From Molossus alvarezi (lineage: Eukaryota > Chordata > Mammalia > Chiroptera > Molossidae), in the NCBI GenBank assembly GCA_037176705.1, contig CM073895.1, forward strand, positions 3,453,051 to 3,517,050: a DNA stretch of 64,000 nucleotides, given 5' to 3'. The notes beneath the pieces are model-generated. The model worked only from the letters and a program-made list of their open reading frames with translations, was not told the DNA's origin and searched no databases. Both the position numbers and the translations under genes were made by a program. This document shows, in pieces, positions 44,771-57,170 of the stretch (positions are counted from its first letter, which is position 1; the number at the start of each line of letters is the position of its first letter).

Positions 44771-47700
44771 GTGTTTTCCGCGGGTCAGTGATCAGCACCA
44801 CCTTTCAGCCAGTCAGGATGTGTTCAGGAATGTCCAGGGAAGCTGGGTCGCCCTCCACATTTATCTCCTTGAACCCTTACACCCAAAGCACATGACGGAG
44901 TCACATGAGTGACGAGGGTTCATTGCCTTTGCCCTGCGGAAAGAGTGTTTTAGGCTCTCACTTCCTAAATATAGGATTTGTACAACTGGCACTGGTCCTT
45001 CTGCCCTGAAGCGCAGACCCGAGGGTGGCGTGGCCCCTCTCTGCCCGTGGGCTTCCACCCTCCAGTGTCAGCCACGGCGGAGGCTAGAGGGCGTCCAAGT
45101 TGCCCTCCACGGGATGTGGCGGGCCTGGGCACTGCTGGGCTCTGCAGGACCATCCGCACGGGGACGATGGCATGGACAGGGCTGACATTCCTGGTGCCCG
45201 GGGCCATCAGCTTTTTCAGGAGGTTTCCTGCAGAAGGTGTGGGTGGCCCGATGGCCTTCACCGTGAGTGTGTCAATCTGCTCGGACTGTGAGAACAATGC
45301 ACCCCGGGCTGGGGCTGCACGGGGACAGGGGTCTCCCATAGTCTGGAGCCTGAAGGCCCGACTTCAGGTGCAGCAGACCTGGTCTGTGGCAAGACCCTCT
45401 TCCTGGCTATTGGACGCCACCTTCTCTCTGTGTCCTCACGGGGTGGGGACAGAGTGAGATCTGGTCTCATTGTCTTCTTATGAAAGCACCAATCCATGAC
45501 GTCACCCACTCACCTCCCAGTGCCCACCTCAGACACCGCCATATTGGGGGTCAGCGCCCCCACCCGTGAATTTGGGGCAGACACACATTCGGAGCTTTGC
45601 TGACTTCCGGGAATTGCTGGCTTCACGACATGGAGGGGGGGGAGCGTGCTTTGGGGAAATTTGGGCAGCACATTGGAAATTGCGGTTTAATTGGGTGGGT
45701 GGGAGGAAGGAAGGGTTCCAACCAAGGACGGCAGGAACTTGGGAAGCTGGGAGGGGTCTGTCACTTGGAGAGTGACACAAATTCGGGTAACTGTCTCTCC
45801 GGCCTCTAGGGGAAGTGATGGGTGAAGGGGGCTGTGGCGGGAAACCCACGTGGTCCCTGGCCCGCTCCCCCTCGCTGGCAGCGCTGGGGTGGGGGCAGGG
45901 AACAGGGTCTGCAGTCCGCGCCTAGGGTGCTTAGCAGCATGCTCCTCAGAGCCTGTAGGTCTGCCAGCCCGGGCCGAGGCCACTGGTGCCCGCCGGCCTG
46001 AGGACCACTGGGCCTGCGAGGCAGCCGTGCCGGGGGCCGGTGCACCCCGAAGGTCCACCCTGGCCTCACCCCGGGCACCCCAGGCACCCCAGCTCCCGGC
46101 GTAGCACAGCATGGCATTCCGGGAACGAAGGGCCAAGCTCGAACACAGAGTTTCAGTTCATTTCCCGTCTGTGGAGGAACCAGAAGCAACAACAGCCCGA
46201 GGTGTTGTCATTGCACCGGCTGTGTTCGAATTAGTGAGAGAAGGCGGGGCCGGAGGTCAGGCTCCCCTGCTGCCTTCATCCCGGGCCTCCCAGGGACGGG
46301 GCCACCGTGGGTCACCAAACCCCCGCTCAGAAAATTCATTCACTATCCGCTTCTCTCGAAGAACCCGTGCCCCAGGTTCGGGTGCTCAGTGCAGGAGAAG
46401 CACATGGTTTCGTTCAGAAACCCACCGCCCGGCTCTGCCCCTTGGCATTTTCCCACATGGAAGCCCATCTGTCTCAGAGGGACAGGCAGGCGGGGGCGTG
46501 GGGGCGGCAGGGCTCGGGGCAGACAGAGCTGCTCGACCCCAAACCCATCCCCAGCGGTGCTGAGATCCGGAGCAAACCGTCCCCCTCTCTGAGGCCCTTA
46601 GACTAGGCTCAGGGGATGGGGGCGGGGGCAATATGAGAATCTGGCAGGGAGGTTGGGAAGGTCTGTGTCATTTTCAAAAATCAGTTCATGCAAGGAGCCT
46701 CCTGGACTGCACAACCTTCCAACAAAAGGAAACTTCTGGCGAGCAGACAGCCACCTCCCGTGGGTCTCACTCGGATGTACGTCGAGCTCACTCTAGCACT
46801 GGCTTCGAACGGCGCCCGAGCAGCCATGACTTGTTTGTGACACATGGGGATGTGAGGACGAGTCACGGAAGCAAAGACGAAGCGCTCCGGACACCCCCGG
46901 CTCCTGCATGCCTCGATTCCACGTCACGGGGGACCCAGTAACAGAAGCACCGAACGGGCAGGTCACTTGTGATGACGTCTGGATCGCGGGCAGAATCTCC
47001 GAGCCACGCCCGGTTCGCTCCGTGTTTATTCCGCACCTGCACCGCCAGCCCGATGCCCAGAAGTGCGGCCCACAGGTGAACGGGGCCGAGCTGGACCGAG
47101 CTCTTCGCTCCGCCGGGACGGGATCTGAGCCCCCGCATCGAGATGCCGGCCTGCAGCCTGGCGTGTGGACGGCTGCCTGTCTGGCTCTCCCCTCCCCCCC
47201 GGTCCTCCCCGTGGGCTTCCACACAGCACACGGGCTGTTTTTTATTATTTTTCTGAACATATATCAGGCCACCTCGCTCCTGGTCTAACACCCTCCCCTG
47301 GGTGCCCCGTCCCCTCCTCACATGGCCCAGACCCCCAATTCACTCTGGGTGTGCTCCCAAACATGCCCCACCCACGCTGTGATCTGCTGCCGGCCGGAGC
47401 TGCTGCTCCTGGGGGGCGGTGCGGAGCTGGAGGGGTTGGAGCTGGTTGCGCAGGAGGGCGGCATCCCAGCTGGGCGGAGGGGCAAGCGTTTAGAAGTAGG
47501 GCAGGGAGGACCCTCACACAGGGACCAGCAGGGGCCGGGGCGGAGGCCGGAGGCCTGGGAGGCCCTGTGTGCAGCTGGGTCCCCAGGAGACAACAGATGT
47601 CCGAATGCAGCCGGCTAGGGGGCCCCGGAGCTCAGCTGTCCGTGCCCGGGCCACACGGAGGGCCTGAGAGCCCAGGGCCTGGGCTGACACTGGGCACGCG

Positions 47701-47820
47701 GAGAAGTGATTTGGAGCGAGAAGTCCGGCTGCTGTCACACACTGAGCTTTTCCATCACAGATGCCCCAGAAAGCCCCTTCTCCCCACGACGCAACCCACC
47801 CAGTGATGGAAATGCTGCAC
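44771..47820. other. Unrecognised GC-rich DNA
   Basis: No gene and no SINE in 3 kb. CpG-rich stretches lie at 45850-46110 and 46990-47170. Long domain-free frames occur on both strands. GTTTTTTATTATTTTTCTGA at 47236 is a lone AT-rich patch. Confidence 0.45.
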
Positions 47821-47884
47821 GTGTGTGTGTGAGAGAGACAGACAGACAGACAGACACAGAGAGAGAGTAGGAGAGAGGAGAGAG
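47821..47884 (+). repeat. (GT)n-(GA)n-(GACA)n microsatellite
   Basis: GTGTGTGTGTGAGAGAGACA, then five GACA units, then GAGAGAGAGTAGGAGAGAGG. A compound simple repeat in GC-rich unique DNA. Confidence 0.93.
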
Positions 47885-49471
47885 GGGACAGGTGCGCCTT
47901 AGTGGCGAACCCTGCGATCTGTGGGCACCCCTCAATCCTGAGCCCCGGCCGCCCCATTTCTACAGCATCTCAGGTGACGTCCCTGCCAGTGTGGCTCCCG
48001 GAGAGTGCAGCTATGAGTGGTGGGAGCTCCGGGGTGCGGCCCGCAGCGGTGTCCAGCCCGTCACCGTGCGTGTAGGCGACGGGAGCTGAGGCCCGGTTCC
48101 CGGAGGACGCTCGGCCAGCTCTCAGTCTGACACAAGCAGGCCTAGCAAAGCCTGTTTCTCCCTCCGTCCTTCCAGTCAACAGACATGGACGGCGGCATCG
48201 TCCGGGGCCCTGGCTGCAGCCGGGCACAGGTGAGGGCCGGCCCTCCGGGGCCCACCACCAGTGCTGAGCCTCTGGATCTTACTCCTTCACGTCACGCCTT
48301 CCTCAGCCGGCCCCTCCCCTGCCACGGCCTCCCGGCATCTGGAAATGCCCCAAGTGCTCACGGCCTCCACCAAAGTCATCACTAAGAGGTTGCACAGCAG
48401 GAACCGAGCACAGACGAATCCTGGAAGAGAGCAAGGCCACTTCCCTCTGGGGTCACGCTCCCTGCGCCCGCACCTGGGCTCTTCCAAGTCACCTGGCCCT
48501 CGACCCCCCGGTGCATCTCTCTGCCTCGCAGACTCTGGGCGTTCCTGGCTCTGCTTCCTCCTCCCACGCAGAATAGCGCAGGGCTGTTAGGAACCCCGGT
48601 TCCGGCTGGGGGAACCCCGGAGGGCTGGGAAGCCTGCCACCCTGTCCCCATGCAGCTGTGCGCCACAGGGACCGGCCAGTCGCCTCTGCGCGGCAGTCCG
48701 CTTGTTTAGAAGCCAGAAGAACACAGCTGCCATTCAGGGTGGTGGTGGCCATGACCAGCCCGCTGTCCCCGGAGAGCCCTTGTCTTGGTGACCGCTGGGC
48801 GTCTCCGGCGGGTCCCAGGTTCCCGTCACCAAGCTCACCTGCCGTGTGGCCCTGAGTCAGACGGGCAGCCTGTGACTCTCCAGACCGTCTCTTCCCCGCC
48901 AAGGACACCGGAGGCCCCGTGCTCCGCCCCCTCCTCCCTGAGCAGGAATCCGCCGTGGAGATCGCCCAGCCTGGGAAAATAGAGCACAGAGACCCCATTA
49001 ATTCCATCTGGCGAACAAAGAGCACAAACCCCATTAAAGCCAGACAGACCTGAGATAAAAGTACAACAGACCAAAGAATAACCCAAACTCCCCTCCACGC
49101 TCATTTTGATGCATCTGCCTATTACGAACGCACCTGGAACACTGATGAACACGCTGCTGACACCCTCCTCGAAGATCCTTGCTGCAGGGAGGAGGATAAA
49201 AAGCGATGAAAAGGCGTCAGGACAAAGACGCAGTGCGGGCTCCCTCTGGAGCACACCCCTGCCCGTCCCGGGCTTCAACTTTCTGCTTCTAAGGGTCCTC
49301 ACAAGACTGGCCACCAGGGAAACAAAGGCCATCGGTAGCTCAGCCGGGCTCACCCCCTGGTCCTGCCTCCAAGGCCCCCTTTTCTCTGACTCCAGTGAAC
49401 TGGGCTCTCCCTGTTGTTTCTGCTACACCGATGCCCCCCTTTATTTTCGTGTCCCCGACATTAATAAACAT
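47885..49471. other. Unrecognised GC-rich DNA
   Basis: No gene is recognised. 48960-49060 has two ACCCCATTAA repeats (AGACCCCATTAATTCC and AAACCCCATTAAAGCC, 39 bp apart), a small duplicated motif. The rest is unassigned. Confidence 0.42.
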
Positions 49472-49714
49472 TTTTGCCATCCTCACCCGAGGGCATTTTT
49501 GCATTTATCTTCAAATAGAGCAGGAGGGAGAGAGGGAGGAAGAGAGAAAGAGAAACATTGATGTGAGAGACACATCGAGTGGCTGCCACCCACACGACCC
49601 CAACCGGGGCCGGGGACAAACTGCAACCGAGGTACATGCCCTTAGAGGGAACCGAACCCGGGTCTCTCTGGTCCGCCTCCGACGCTCTAACCGCTGAGCC
49701 AAACCGGCCAGGGC
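49472..49714 (-). mobile_element. Ves-type SINE, full length, hairpin-tail type
   Basis: Tail edge CATCCTCACCCGAGGGCATT, body CATTGATGTGAGAGACACAT, GGGGCCGGGGACAAACTGCA middle, head CTGAGCCAAACCGGCCAGGG. The target duplication AATAAACAT lies at 49463-49471 and 49715-49723. Confidence 0.96.
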
Positions 49715-49723
49715 AATAAACAT

Positions 49724-50429
49724 ATGTTTAAGCCCACGGAGACTCGTGTTGTGCAGTCTCTCCCACCTACACAAAGGCGAGACCCCGCACACTGCAGGTC
49801 AGCCCGATACACGGACTCCGGGCAGGTCCCCGTTCAGTCACATCACCAGACCACCCGCTCTCGGAGAGGAAGGTGCCCCTTTGTCCCCATCACCCAGAAC
49901 AGCGTGTGGCCCTTGGCGCACACAGAGCACACGCCGCTGAAGGGACCCCGAGGCTCGTGACTCCGTTGGTGAATCCACGCGCTGCCGCCTGGTTTGCGGA
50001 GTCATCCCTGCCGCGTGTCAGAGAGGGAGATTCCGAGTCGGGAGCGCAAGACCAAGCCCAGACTTGGCTCTCGCCGGGGCCTGCTTTGCCAGCCCCGCCA
50101 CCAGCCAGGAGAGAGAAGCTACGTGCCAGCGACGGGGCTAAGTCAGCCAAACGGATGCAAAGCCGATGGACTGTGGACGGCAGCTCCGGCCGGGATCACG
50201 AAGCACCTTCCACACAGCGTCGGGATGAAACGCACGGGAAACACCCGTCTTGCTAAACCGCCTTCAGCTAAGCTTTGCAGTAAGGTGGACACCAGGAACC
50301 TTTGGGACGCGGAGTCAGGACACCAGGAGCAGTCCCCCCAAGGACCGCACACACCCAGCCGGCGCCTGCCACGCTCCGCACAGCCGAAGCTCCCAGTCGT
50401 GCTCACCGCCCTCTGCCTGCCTTTCTGAC
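49724..50429. other. Unrecognised GC-rich DNA
   Basis: No gene or repeat is recognised. 49960-50190 is CpG-rich. Frames of 127-144 codons overlap on both strands without domains. Confidence 0.42.
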
Positions 50430-50660
50430 GAGCCACAAAAATGTTTGATTTTCTTCTAATAGATTTGTCATTTTACTTCAAGTAGCCGGTACTATTGACC
50501 CATGGAACCTCAATTTCAAAGCCATTAAAATCTAATTTTCCACACGGTGCCCCCAAGAGATTGACTAACTTTCAAAGAATAATTCATTTTCTTTAAGGGG
50601 GAAAAAAAAAAGTGTCTCCCTCTCTCTATATATCTTATTTTTATTCTTTAAAGTACGTCA
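50430..50660. promoter_or_regulatory. Candidate conserved noncoding block, AT-rich
   Basis: A 230 bp AT-rich, repeat-free island between GC-rich flanks: TTGATTTTCTTCTAATAGAT, TCAAAGCCATTAAAATCTAA, TTTCAAAGAATAATTCATTT, GGGGGAAAAAAAAAAGTGTC and TATATATCTTATTTTTATTC. It has no SINE or L1 signature. Sharp composition edges and ATTA-type cores are typical of deeply conserved enhancers. Confidence 0.35.
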
Positions 50661-51940
50661 AGGAACATTGCTGTCAGCGCCTCCGTTATTCTTCTCCCCG
50701 GTGTCTCTTGCGAGAGCGGGTAAGTGCCCCCCTGACGAAGTAAGTTCTGGGGAGCGCGGCTGTGTTTCTGAGGGGGAACCAGCCCTTACAGACCTGTGCT
50801 AAGGGACCTGCCGTCTTCGCCTTCGGGGCAGCGGGGCAGAGGGCTCAGGGTTGCTCGTTTTGGAAAATAACAGATTTGTCAAAAACCGAGCAGAAAAAAA
50901 TGCTCCAAGGGGAGGGAGGGAGTGTGTTCTTGCCATTTTCAGGGAACTTTAAAGGTTAAAAAAATTTAAAGTGTGGAGCTGAACTTCTCCACTTAAAATT
51001 CTGGGATCAGGACCTTGCCGAGAGGCCACACGGCAGGTGTGCACGGACGCACACGCCGAGTCTTAATGGGTCAGGGGCTCGTGCCTGCCGTTCGTGGGGT
51101 CCGTGCAACTCACTTCACGATCGTGCAACGTGGGATCTGGAACCGAGAAAGAACATCGACGGACACACGGAGGCAGCTGGAACGGGGTCTGGAGCTGAGC
51201 TGCTCAGTATCGGATCGACGTTGATTCCCTGGTCTCGGTGACTGTGCCGTGGTTACGTAAGACGTCCCGGTGGGGGGCGGCTGCGTAAGGGGTCTGCAGT
51301 TTGTCTGTACATCAACGATCACTTGGGAACAAACACTTAAAAGAGATGTGGGTGGCATCTGTTCGGAAAGGGGGGTACGGCGGCGAGTGCCGGGGAGCGC
51401 CTGGCAGTGGGCTCCCCTGATGGAATGTCTTCGAGCCAGTGGGGAAAATGCTAGACTTCTGCCACCAAGCAAGGTCTCCTGGCTGCCATGGTCTCTTTAT
51501 ACAACCGGGCGACACTACAGTAGGCGCCCTGGACATGTCTGTGTCTGCCATGGTAGGGTCAGGAAAGAAGACGCACTGCCCCCTAGTGGGTGGAGGGGGT
51601 CACACCGCCGCATGGCGGCACTGCCCAGTGTAGATGCTAGTTACCTCCTGCAGGTCAAGTCGTGGCCAACGTACACACTCAACATGAGACCTCCAGAAGG
51701 TTTGTCCACCAGAAGAAACCTCCATTCTAAGGAAAATGTTTGGGTTGGTCCTTAAATACCTATACCATGAAGAAAGGCGGTTTTACAGGACCCACAAAGA
51801 CAATGTGAAGAAAACCGCCAGACTCAGAACCCATGTCGGGGGTCCAGAGGGGAGGTAAAGTCAGCAGAAAAAATAATGGAGATAAATGACGTTATTGTCA
51901 GAGGGCCCATGTCACAATAGCTTGGTATGCCCAGGAAGGT
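50661..51940. other. Unrecognised DNA
   Basis: No gene is recognised. 50930-50990 is AT-rich (GGTTAAAAAAATTTAAAG). 51260-51640 is CpG-rich. No repeat family fits. Confidence 0.42.
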
Positions 51941-51949
51941 TTAAAATGA

Positions 51950-52202
51950 GCCCTGGCCAGTTTGGCTCAGAGGTTGGAGCTTCAACCCGTGGACCAAAGA
52001 GTCATGGGTTCGATTCTGGTCAAGGGCACGTACCTCAGTTGCGGTGTGTCCCTGGCCCTAGTTGGGGTTGTGCGGGAGGCAACCAGTTGATGTTTCTCTT
52101 TCACATCAATGTTTCTCTCTCTCTCTTTCTCTCTCCCTCCCTCCCACTCTACCTGAAGATAAATAAAAAAACATCCTTGGGTGAGGATTAAAGAAATAAA
52201 AA
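51950..52202 (+). mobile_element. Ves-type SINE, full length, hairpin-tail type
   Basis: GCCCTGGCCAGTTTGGCTCA head, GGTTCGATTCTGG B box, CCTCAGTTGCGGTGTGTCCC, CACATCAATGTTTCTCTC and tail ATCCTTGGGTGAGGATTAAA. TTAAAATGA at 51941-51949 and 52203-52211 is the target duplication. Confidence 0.96.
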
Positions 52203-52211
52203 TTAAAATGA

Positions 52212-53015
52212 ACTGTGTGGTCACAGAGTCCCGAGTAGCCCTGCAGCTTCTTCCCTCCCCCAGGAGATTAGTTTTTCCTCTTGCTCCTTCATTGAATGTA
52301 GTATCTGCGAGTTCCCTTTGAGCCCGGCAGTCTGGAGTGTCCAGGGGCAAAGGACCCAGCCCCAGTGGCTCAGGGGAGTGGCCAGGAGGAGACCCAGGGA
52401 GAGTCTGTCGAACAGGGGGTGTCAGGATGGGAGTGTTCCCCTGCATCCTGGCCGGGCGGCTGAGCACAGGACACCCCCACCCCCGTGTGTGTCCCTCTCA
52501 TATCCAACGGGGACAAGAGCAATCATTCTGCACTTGGCTCTGTGAGGGTTAGACGCGGTGATATGCCGAAGCCCACGGCCCACGAGAGGGGTGTCACGCG
52601 AGGACCCTCTGTGAATGCCGGGTCGTGGGTAAGATTTGTGACCACGGTGCAACCAGCAGGAACACAGGTCTCGCAGGGCAGCCAACTCTGGGACAAGACC
52701 CCAACCGGGAGGAAACCCAAGGTCAAGACGACCCAGTAGCCCGCCCCGAGCACCTCTAGTCTGTACACGTGGACGGTGTACTGTCTGAGATTTCTCGACC
52801 TCCTGCTCCAAATGACTTCAGGAGGCTCCGGTTAATAAAACATCACAATAAGGCCACTTGGAACAAAGGTGTGGGAAGTACTGGGAATGCGTGTGGAAAG
52901 TCCTTCCAGCTAAGGCTGCGTGCTGGGTCCTCACGCGTTGGACTTGATTTCGGGCTTGGGAGGGGGCTGTTAGCCGAGCGAGTTGAGTGATCACAGAGCT
53001 GGGGGTTTTCCACCT
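52212..53015. other. Unrecognised DNA
   Basis: No gene is recognised. GC-rich, apart from 52820-52870 (TTAATAAAACATCACAATAA). Frames on both strands lack domains. Confidence 0.42.
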
Positions 53016-53019
53016 GTCG

Positions 53020-53180
53020 CTCCTTGAACCCTCACGTGATCCTCCAGAGACAGCTGGGGTTGTTCCCATTGCACAGACGGGAGCGTGGAGGCTTGGGGGG
53101 GTGAGGTCGTCTGGTCAAGGCCGCACGGCTCAGCGGTGGTAGAAGCCAGCCCAGCCCACCCTGCGGCTCTGCGCTGTCCT
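53020..53180 (-). repeat. MIR SINE
   Basis: CCTTGAACCCTCACGTGATC, CCCATTGCACAGACGGGAGC, GTCTGGTCAAGGCCGCACGG and CAGCGGTGGTAGAAGCCAG follow the minus-strand MIR consensus (CCCATTTTACAGA, AAGGTCACACAGC). Diverged, but the order is right. Confidence 0.65.
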
Positions 53181-53679
53181 GAGTCAACACCCGGAAAACC
53201 CTGCTCTTCCATGGAGACGCGGCCCCAGGCGCACACACAGGACGCTCCCTCAGTGCTCGGGGACCCGGAGCCAGCTGGACCCTGAGTCAGGAGGCTCGTG
53301 TGGCTGTGATGCTGTGGTTGGCGTCCGGGGCAGCTCTGCATCGCTCGGTCTTGTGTGGGGGCCCAGGAGGGAAGAGGGACGGCCTCGGGTCGCGTCTTGT
53401 TAGAGCTGAGCACTTGGACGTGTGTGCTGCTGAGACCGTGGGCACATGTCTCCACCCAAGCTGAACACTTACATTCTCAGTAGACGGAGGAGCGTGTTCC
53501 ACACTCATTCGTGAGTGTGAGAAGGTCTGGGTGCAGACAAAGTGCTGGAAGTGCCCTCGGAGGCACGTGGGGGGCACAGCAGCAGCCCACTGTCCCTGGG
53601 CTCAGTCCCCGCGCTTAAGGCCACCTGCTTCCCCACAAAGACGCGTTTCCCCACACCGTTCTCTATGCTCTCCCTCTGT

Positions 53680-53705
53680 CACACACACACACACACACAC
53701 ACACA
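53680..53705 (+). repeat. (CA)n microsatellite
   Basis: Thirteen uninterrupted CA units between CCTCTGT and GCAGAATG. Confidence 0.96.
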
Positions 53706-53838
53706 GCAGAATGTGTGCAGGAATCAACATTCCCATATGGCCAAGTTCATCTGAATATCATCTGAGCTAAACACCTAACTTTGGTCCATAGGAACCCCCA
53801 GTCCCATGCAGTGTGAGTGTGCGGTGCACACCTCGGGT

Positions 53839-53874
53839 ACACACACACATGCACACATGCATGCACACACACAC
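53839..53874 (+). repeat. CA/TGCA microsatellite
   Basis: ACACACACATGCACACATGC and ATGCACACACACAC form an alternating purine-pyrimidine run, similar in kind to 10842-10962. Confidence 0.9.
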
Positions 53875-56800
53875 GCCCCCAGGTGTTCACTGATGCACGG
53901 CCGTCAGCACACGCCCAGAGCATGGAGGGCACTGACCTGTCCTCAGCTGGGAGGCCTGCAATCCCTTCTGGAGAGAGCGGGAGGAGCTGCTGATCCCTGC
54001 AGCTCAGAGGCAAAGCTTGAAGGACACGCCCAGCCTGCTCAAGGGCAGCCTGACTCCAGGGGAGCCCAGGGCCACGGGCCAGTAGCCGCCTCTCACACAC
54101 CGGCCGTCCTCAGCTGTGACGGTGCCCACAGCCCTGCAGGGGGCCCTCTTGAGCCTCTGCCTCCTGGACCCAGAGCTGAACTCCGGCCTCCTCCTTCGAG
54201 GCGCCCATTTCCACATGTCCCTCCGGTCTCCATTCCCTCGCCGCGGCCCGGCCATCCAAGGTCGCACAGGCGAGGGCTGGCCCTGCCCGCCATCCTGTGC
54301 TGACATCAGCACCCCAGGCCGGCCCGTTCTCTCCGACACCATGTTGAAGCTGCCCCTGGCTGGAAACCTTCAGCCGCTCCCTACCACCTGTGCGACAGTC
54401 ACGCCACCCAGGTCCCTCTGTGGCAGGGGCGCCTTCTCCAATCTTTCCGGTGGGGTAGAGGGTCGAACCTCAGCCCCTTCCAGGGTCGGGAACCTCTTAC
54501 ACCAGAGGCAGCATTGCCTTGGCTCTGGAGCTCTGACAAACCGAGTTCAAGGTCTAGGTCCCCCGGCTTGACCCTTCCCTGAACGCCCCCTGGTTACCAC
54601 GGGGGGTTCAGCAAGCAGTGCCAGCCAGACACTCACTCTGGACAAGACAGCAGGCGAGGCCAGGAGACAAGCGTGGGTTTCACCCCCGAGTCCTGGGAGC
54701 GTGGGAAGGGCAGAAGCTGACTACACATGAGCATCCGGGATGAGGTCGGAGGACGCATAAACAATGGCGACCCCACAAGGGCCACCACCTACGCTCAGAT
54801 GACCCTCACGGAGTTGCCCTGCATTTCGCTGGCTTACACTCAGGCCCACTCTGAACAGCGTATGAAAGATGCTTGTTCACGCGGCACCTGCAGCCGGTCA
54901 TCAGGACGCCGAGGCAGCAAGAGGCTCTGGCACGCGGACCAGTGGTGGCCCTGACGCGACCTGGAAGGGATGCCAACCCTCTGCTCTCGGGACCCACGCT
55001 CGTGCCACCACCGGGTCCTGGTCACAGACCCGAGCTGCCCAGGGTCACTGGCCCTGCCCGGGAGACACAGGACACCAGGATGGTGCGGGAGGGTCCAGGC
55101 CATGTCCCCCTCCCGCCCGGGAACCTCCGGCCACGAGCAGAGGTCTGAGCACTCTCCTCGGGCTGGCGATTGCTCTTCCAGCAAAATGACACGGAGACTC
55201 TGAGTGGATCACAGCTCCGCTCGGCGTCTGTAGGAACAGTGACACTTCGCAGGACGAGTGCTTTTTAAATCCCAGAGACGGGGGATCTGGAGCGGCCTTT
55301 GCAAGACTCACGGCGGCCCTGGGAAATGTCAAACCTTTCGTCCGCCGCACGGAGGGGCGTGCTGGACATGTTCCCCCAAACCTGACCGGAACGAAAGCGC
55401 CTTTTGAATATCCGTGTCTGTTTCACGTGACGTTAGACATGTGGACGAGAAAGCATGTGGCGAGGGGGACGAAGGAGCTCCGGGGGCTGGAGGCGACAAC
55501 TTCAGTGCGTGCAGAAGACATGAGGCACCGAAGCCCTGGAGGCCCGGGGGCGGGGGGCATTCAGAGCAGAATAAATGCTTTGGAGGAGCGGACTGCTTGT
55601 GAGCGGCAGGGGCCGTGGCTGCTCCGCTCGGAGCCCTCGGGCCTCTGGGAGCCATGCGATGTGGGAAGACCTGAGGCACACTCAGCACCTGGCACGCAGG
55701 GGGCGCAGGGTGGCCTCCCAGTGGCTTCTGCTCCGGCTCAGCCGCTGGATTCTCGTACGAGCTGTGCTTGGCCACCCCGGTGGCAAGTTAGCAGAGGGGC
55801 CCACCTGAACCGCGGCGGGGCTGTGCGCGGGGTCAGGGGACCGCTCAGATGGGCCAGAGCCTGTCTCCAGCGGAGCGCACACCAGGTACCTTCTCCCCTT
55901 CGCAGAGAAGACAGGAGCGCGGGCCTGTGGCGGAATCAGCTGGGGCTCCGGGGCTCCAAGTCACGGGAGCCAGGCGGAGGGCAGGGCAGATGTTTACTCA
56001 AAATCTGCCGGAATCAGGGGTGGGCATGCGGGGGCTTCCAGGAGCTTCGGAGACCGGTCCTCGGTGTCCCCCCTTGGTCCCTCTCTCGGGGTCACTGGGA
56101 GGACGGCGTCCGGCTCCTCATGCTGCGGGCACTGCTTAGAGGAACAGTTTGCACCCTAAGAACGGAAGGTTCTGGTGCTGAATCAAAACCCCCACGGGAG
56201 GGGATCCGTGGCTCAACCGAGGCCAGGGTCCCCCTGAATTCCCAACCACGGGTTGTGGGGCGCAGGAGGTTACCTGGGAAGACAGGCGTCCTGTGGATGA
56301 TCACTATAAGTAAACTCAAGGTGATGGCGGGTGGCAGCCGACGGCCCTGGGTCTCGGGATAGCACAGGAAGTGCTGGCACTCACCAAGGGCCAGGCAGGG
56401 GGACACTTTCCTGGGGACCTTTGTGGGGCCAGAGCCCCTCAGTTCTCTGCTCCCGGAAGCTCCTTCACCACCTTCCCCACGTGGGCAGGCCGGATCTTCG
56501 GCATGGCCCTGGGTTTCACAGGCTCTCGTCCCCTCCTCCCCGGGGATCCCGGCTGGGCAGCGGAGCATAGCAGTCACCGTGCCACCCGATTTCCCTTCCG
56601 CACCCTCTACCTGGCCCCCTGGGGATGCTGCTGCCGAGCGAGGTGGCCTGTCTGCCGGTCCCCCGCGGCGGCCTCACTGCCCAGCTGGACACCGGAGGGT
56701 CTGCTCAGTCTCCGGAACACAGCAGCACAGAGGGTGGTTCACACGGTGGAAGCCACAGCCCCAGTCCTGAGGCCGGAAGCTTGAGACCCGGGCACCGGCA

Positions 56801-56958
56801 GGTTGCTCCTCCCAAGGCGGGTGGACGGCCGTCATGTCCCTGTGCAGTCCCTCTGTGCCCGTCCCTCCTGATCTTACACAGACACCAGCCCTGCTGGAGG
56901 AGGGCCTGTCCTGGTGACCTCCTTGACCTGAGTCATGTCTTTAAAGGTCTTGTCTGCA

Positions 56959-57168
56959 GTGCGGCCGGTGTGGCTCAGTGGTTGAGCGTCCACCCTGCAC
57001 CAAGAGGTCGCCAGTTCGATTCCCGGTCGGGGCACATGCCCAGGTTGTGAGTCCGACCCCCTGTGGGGCATGCAGGAGGCGGCCAATGGATGTTCTCTCT
57101 CATCAATGTTTTTATCTCTCTCTCCCTCTTCCTTCCTCTCTCTAAAAAAAAATCAATAAAAAATTTTT
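56959..57168 (+). mobile_element. Ves-type SINE, A-rich-tail type
   Basis: GTGCGGCCGGTGTGGCTCAG head, GTTCGATTCCCGGTCGGG B box, GGGGCATGCAGGAGGCGGCC middle and tail TCTCTCTAAAAAAAAATCAA, then TAAAAAATTTTTAAA. It is very similar to the copy at 25884, including the CACCAAGAGGTCGC segment, so the two belong to one sub-subfamily. Confidence 0.95.
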
Positions 57169-57170
57169 AA

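Larger units (their letters stand above)
53181..56958. other. Unrecognised GC-rich DNA with two CA microsatellites
   Basis: No gene and no SINE in 3.8 kb. Frames of 100-310 codons (for example 55427-56362 on the plus strand) overlap frames on the other strand and show no domain, so I read them as products of GC-rich, stop-poor DNA. Confidence 0.45.

Noticed and set aside
55427..56362. Plus-strand 311-codon frame
   Set aside because: It is the longest frame outside the tandem repeats, but it shows no recognisable domain, overlaps frames on the other strand and lies in GC-rich, stop-poor DNA. I could not support it as a gene or an exon.
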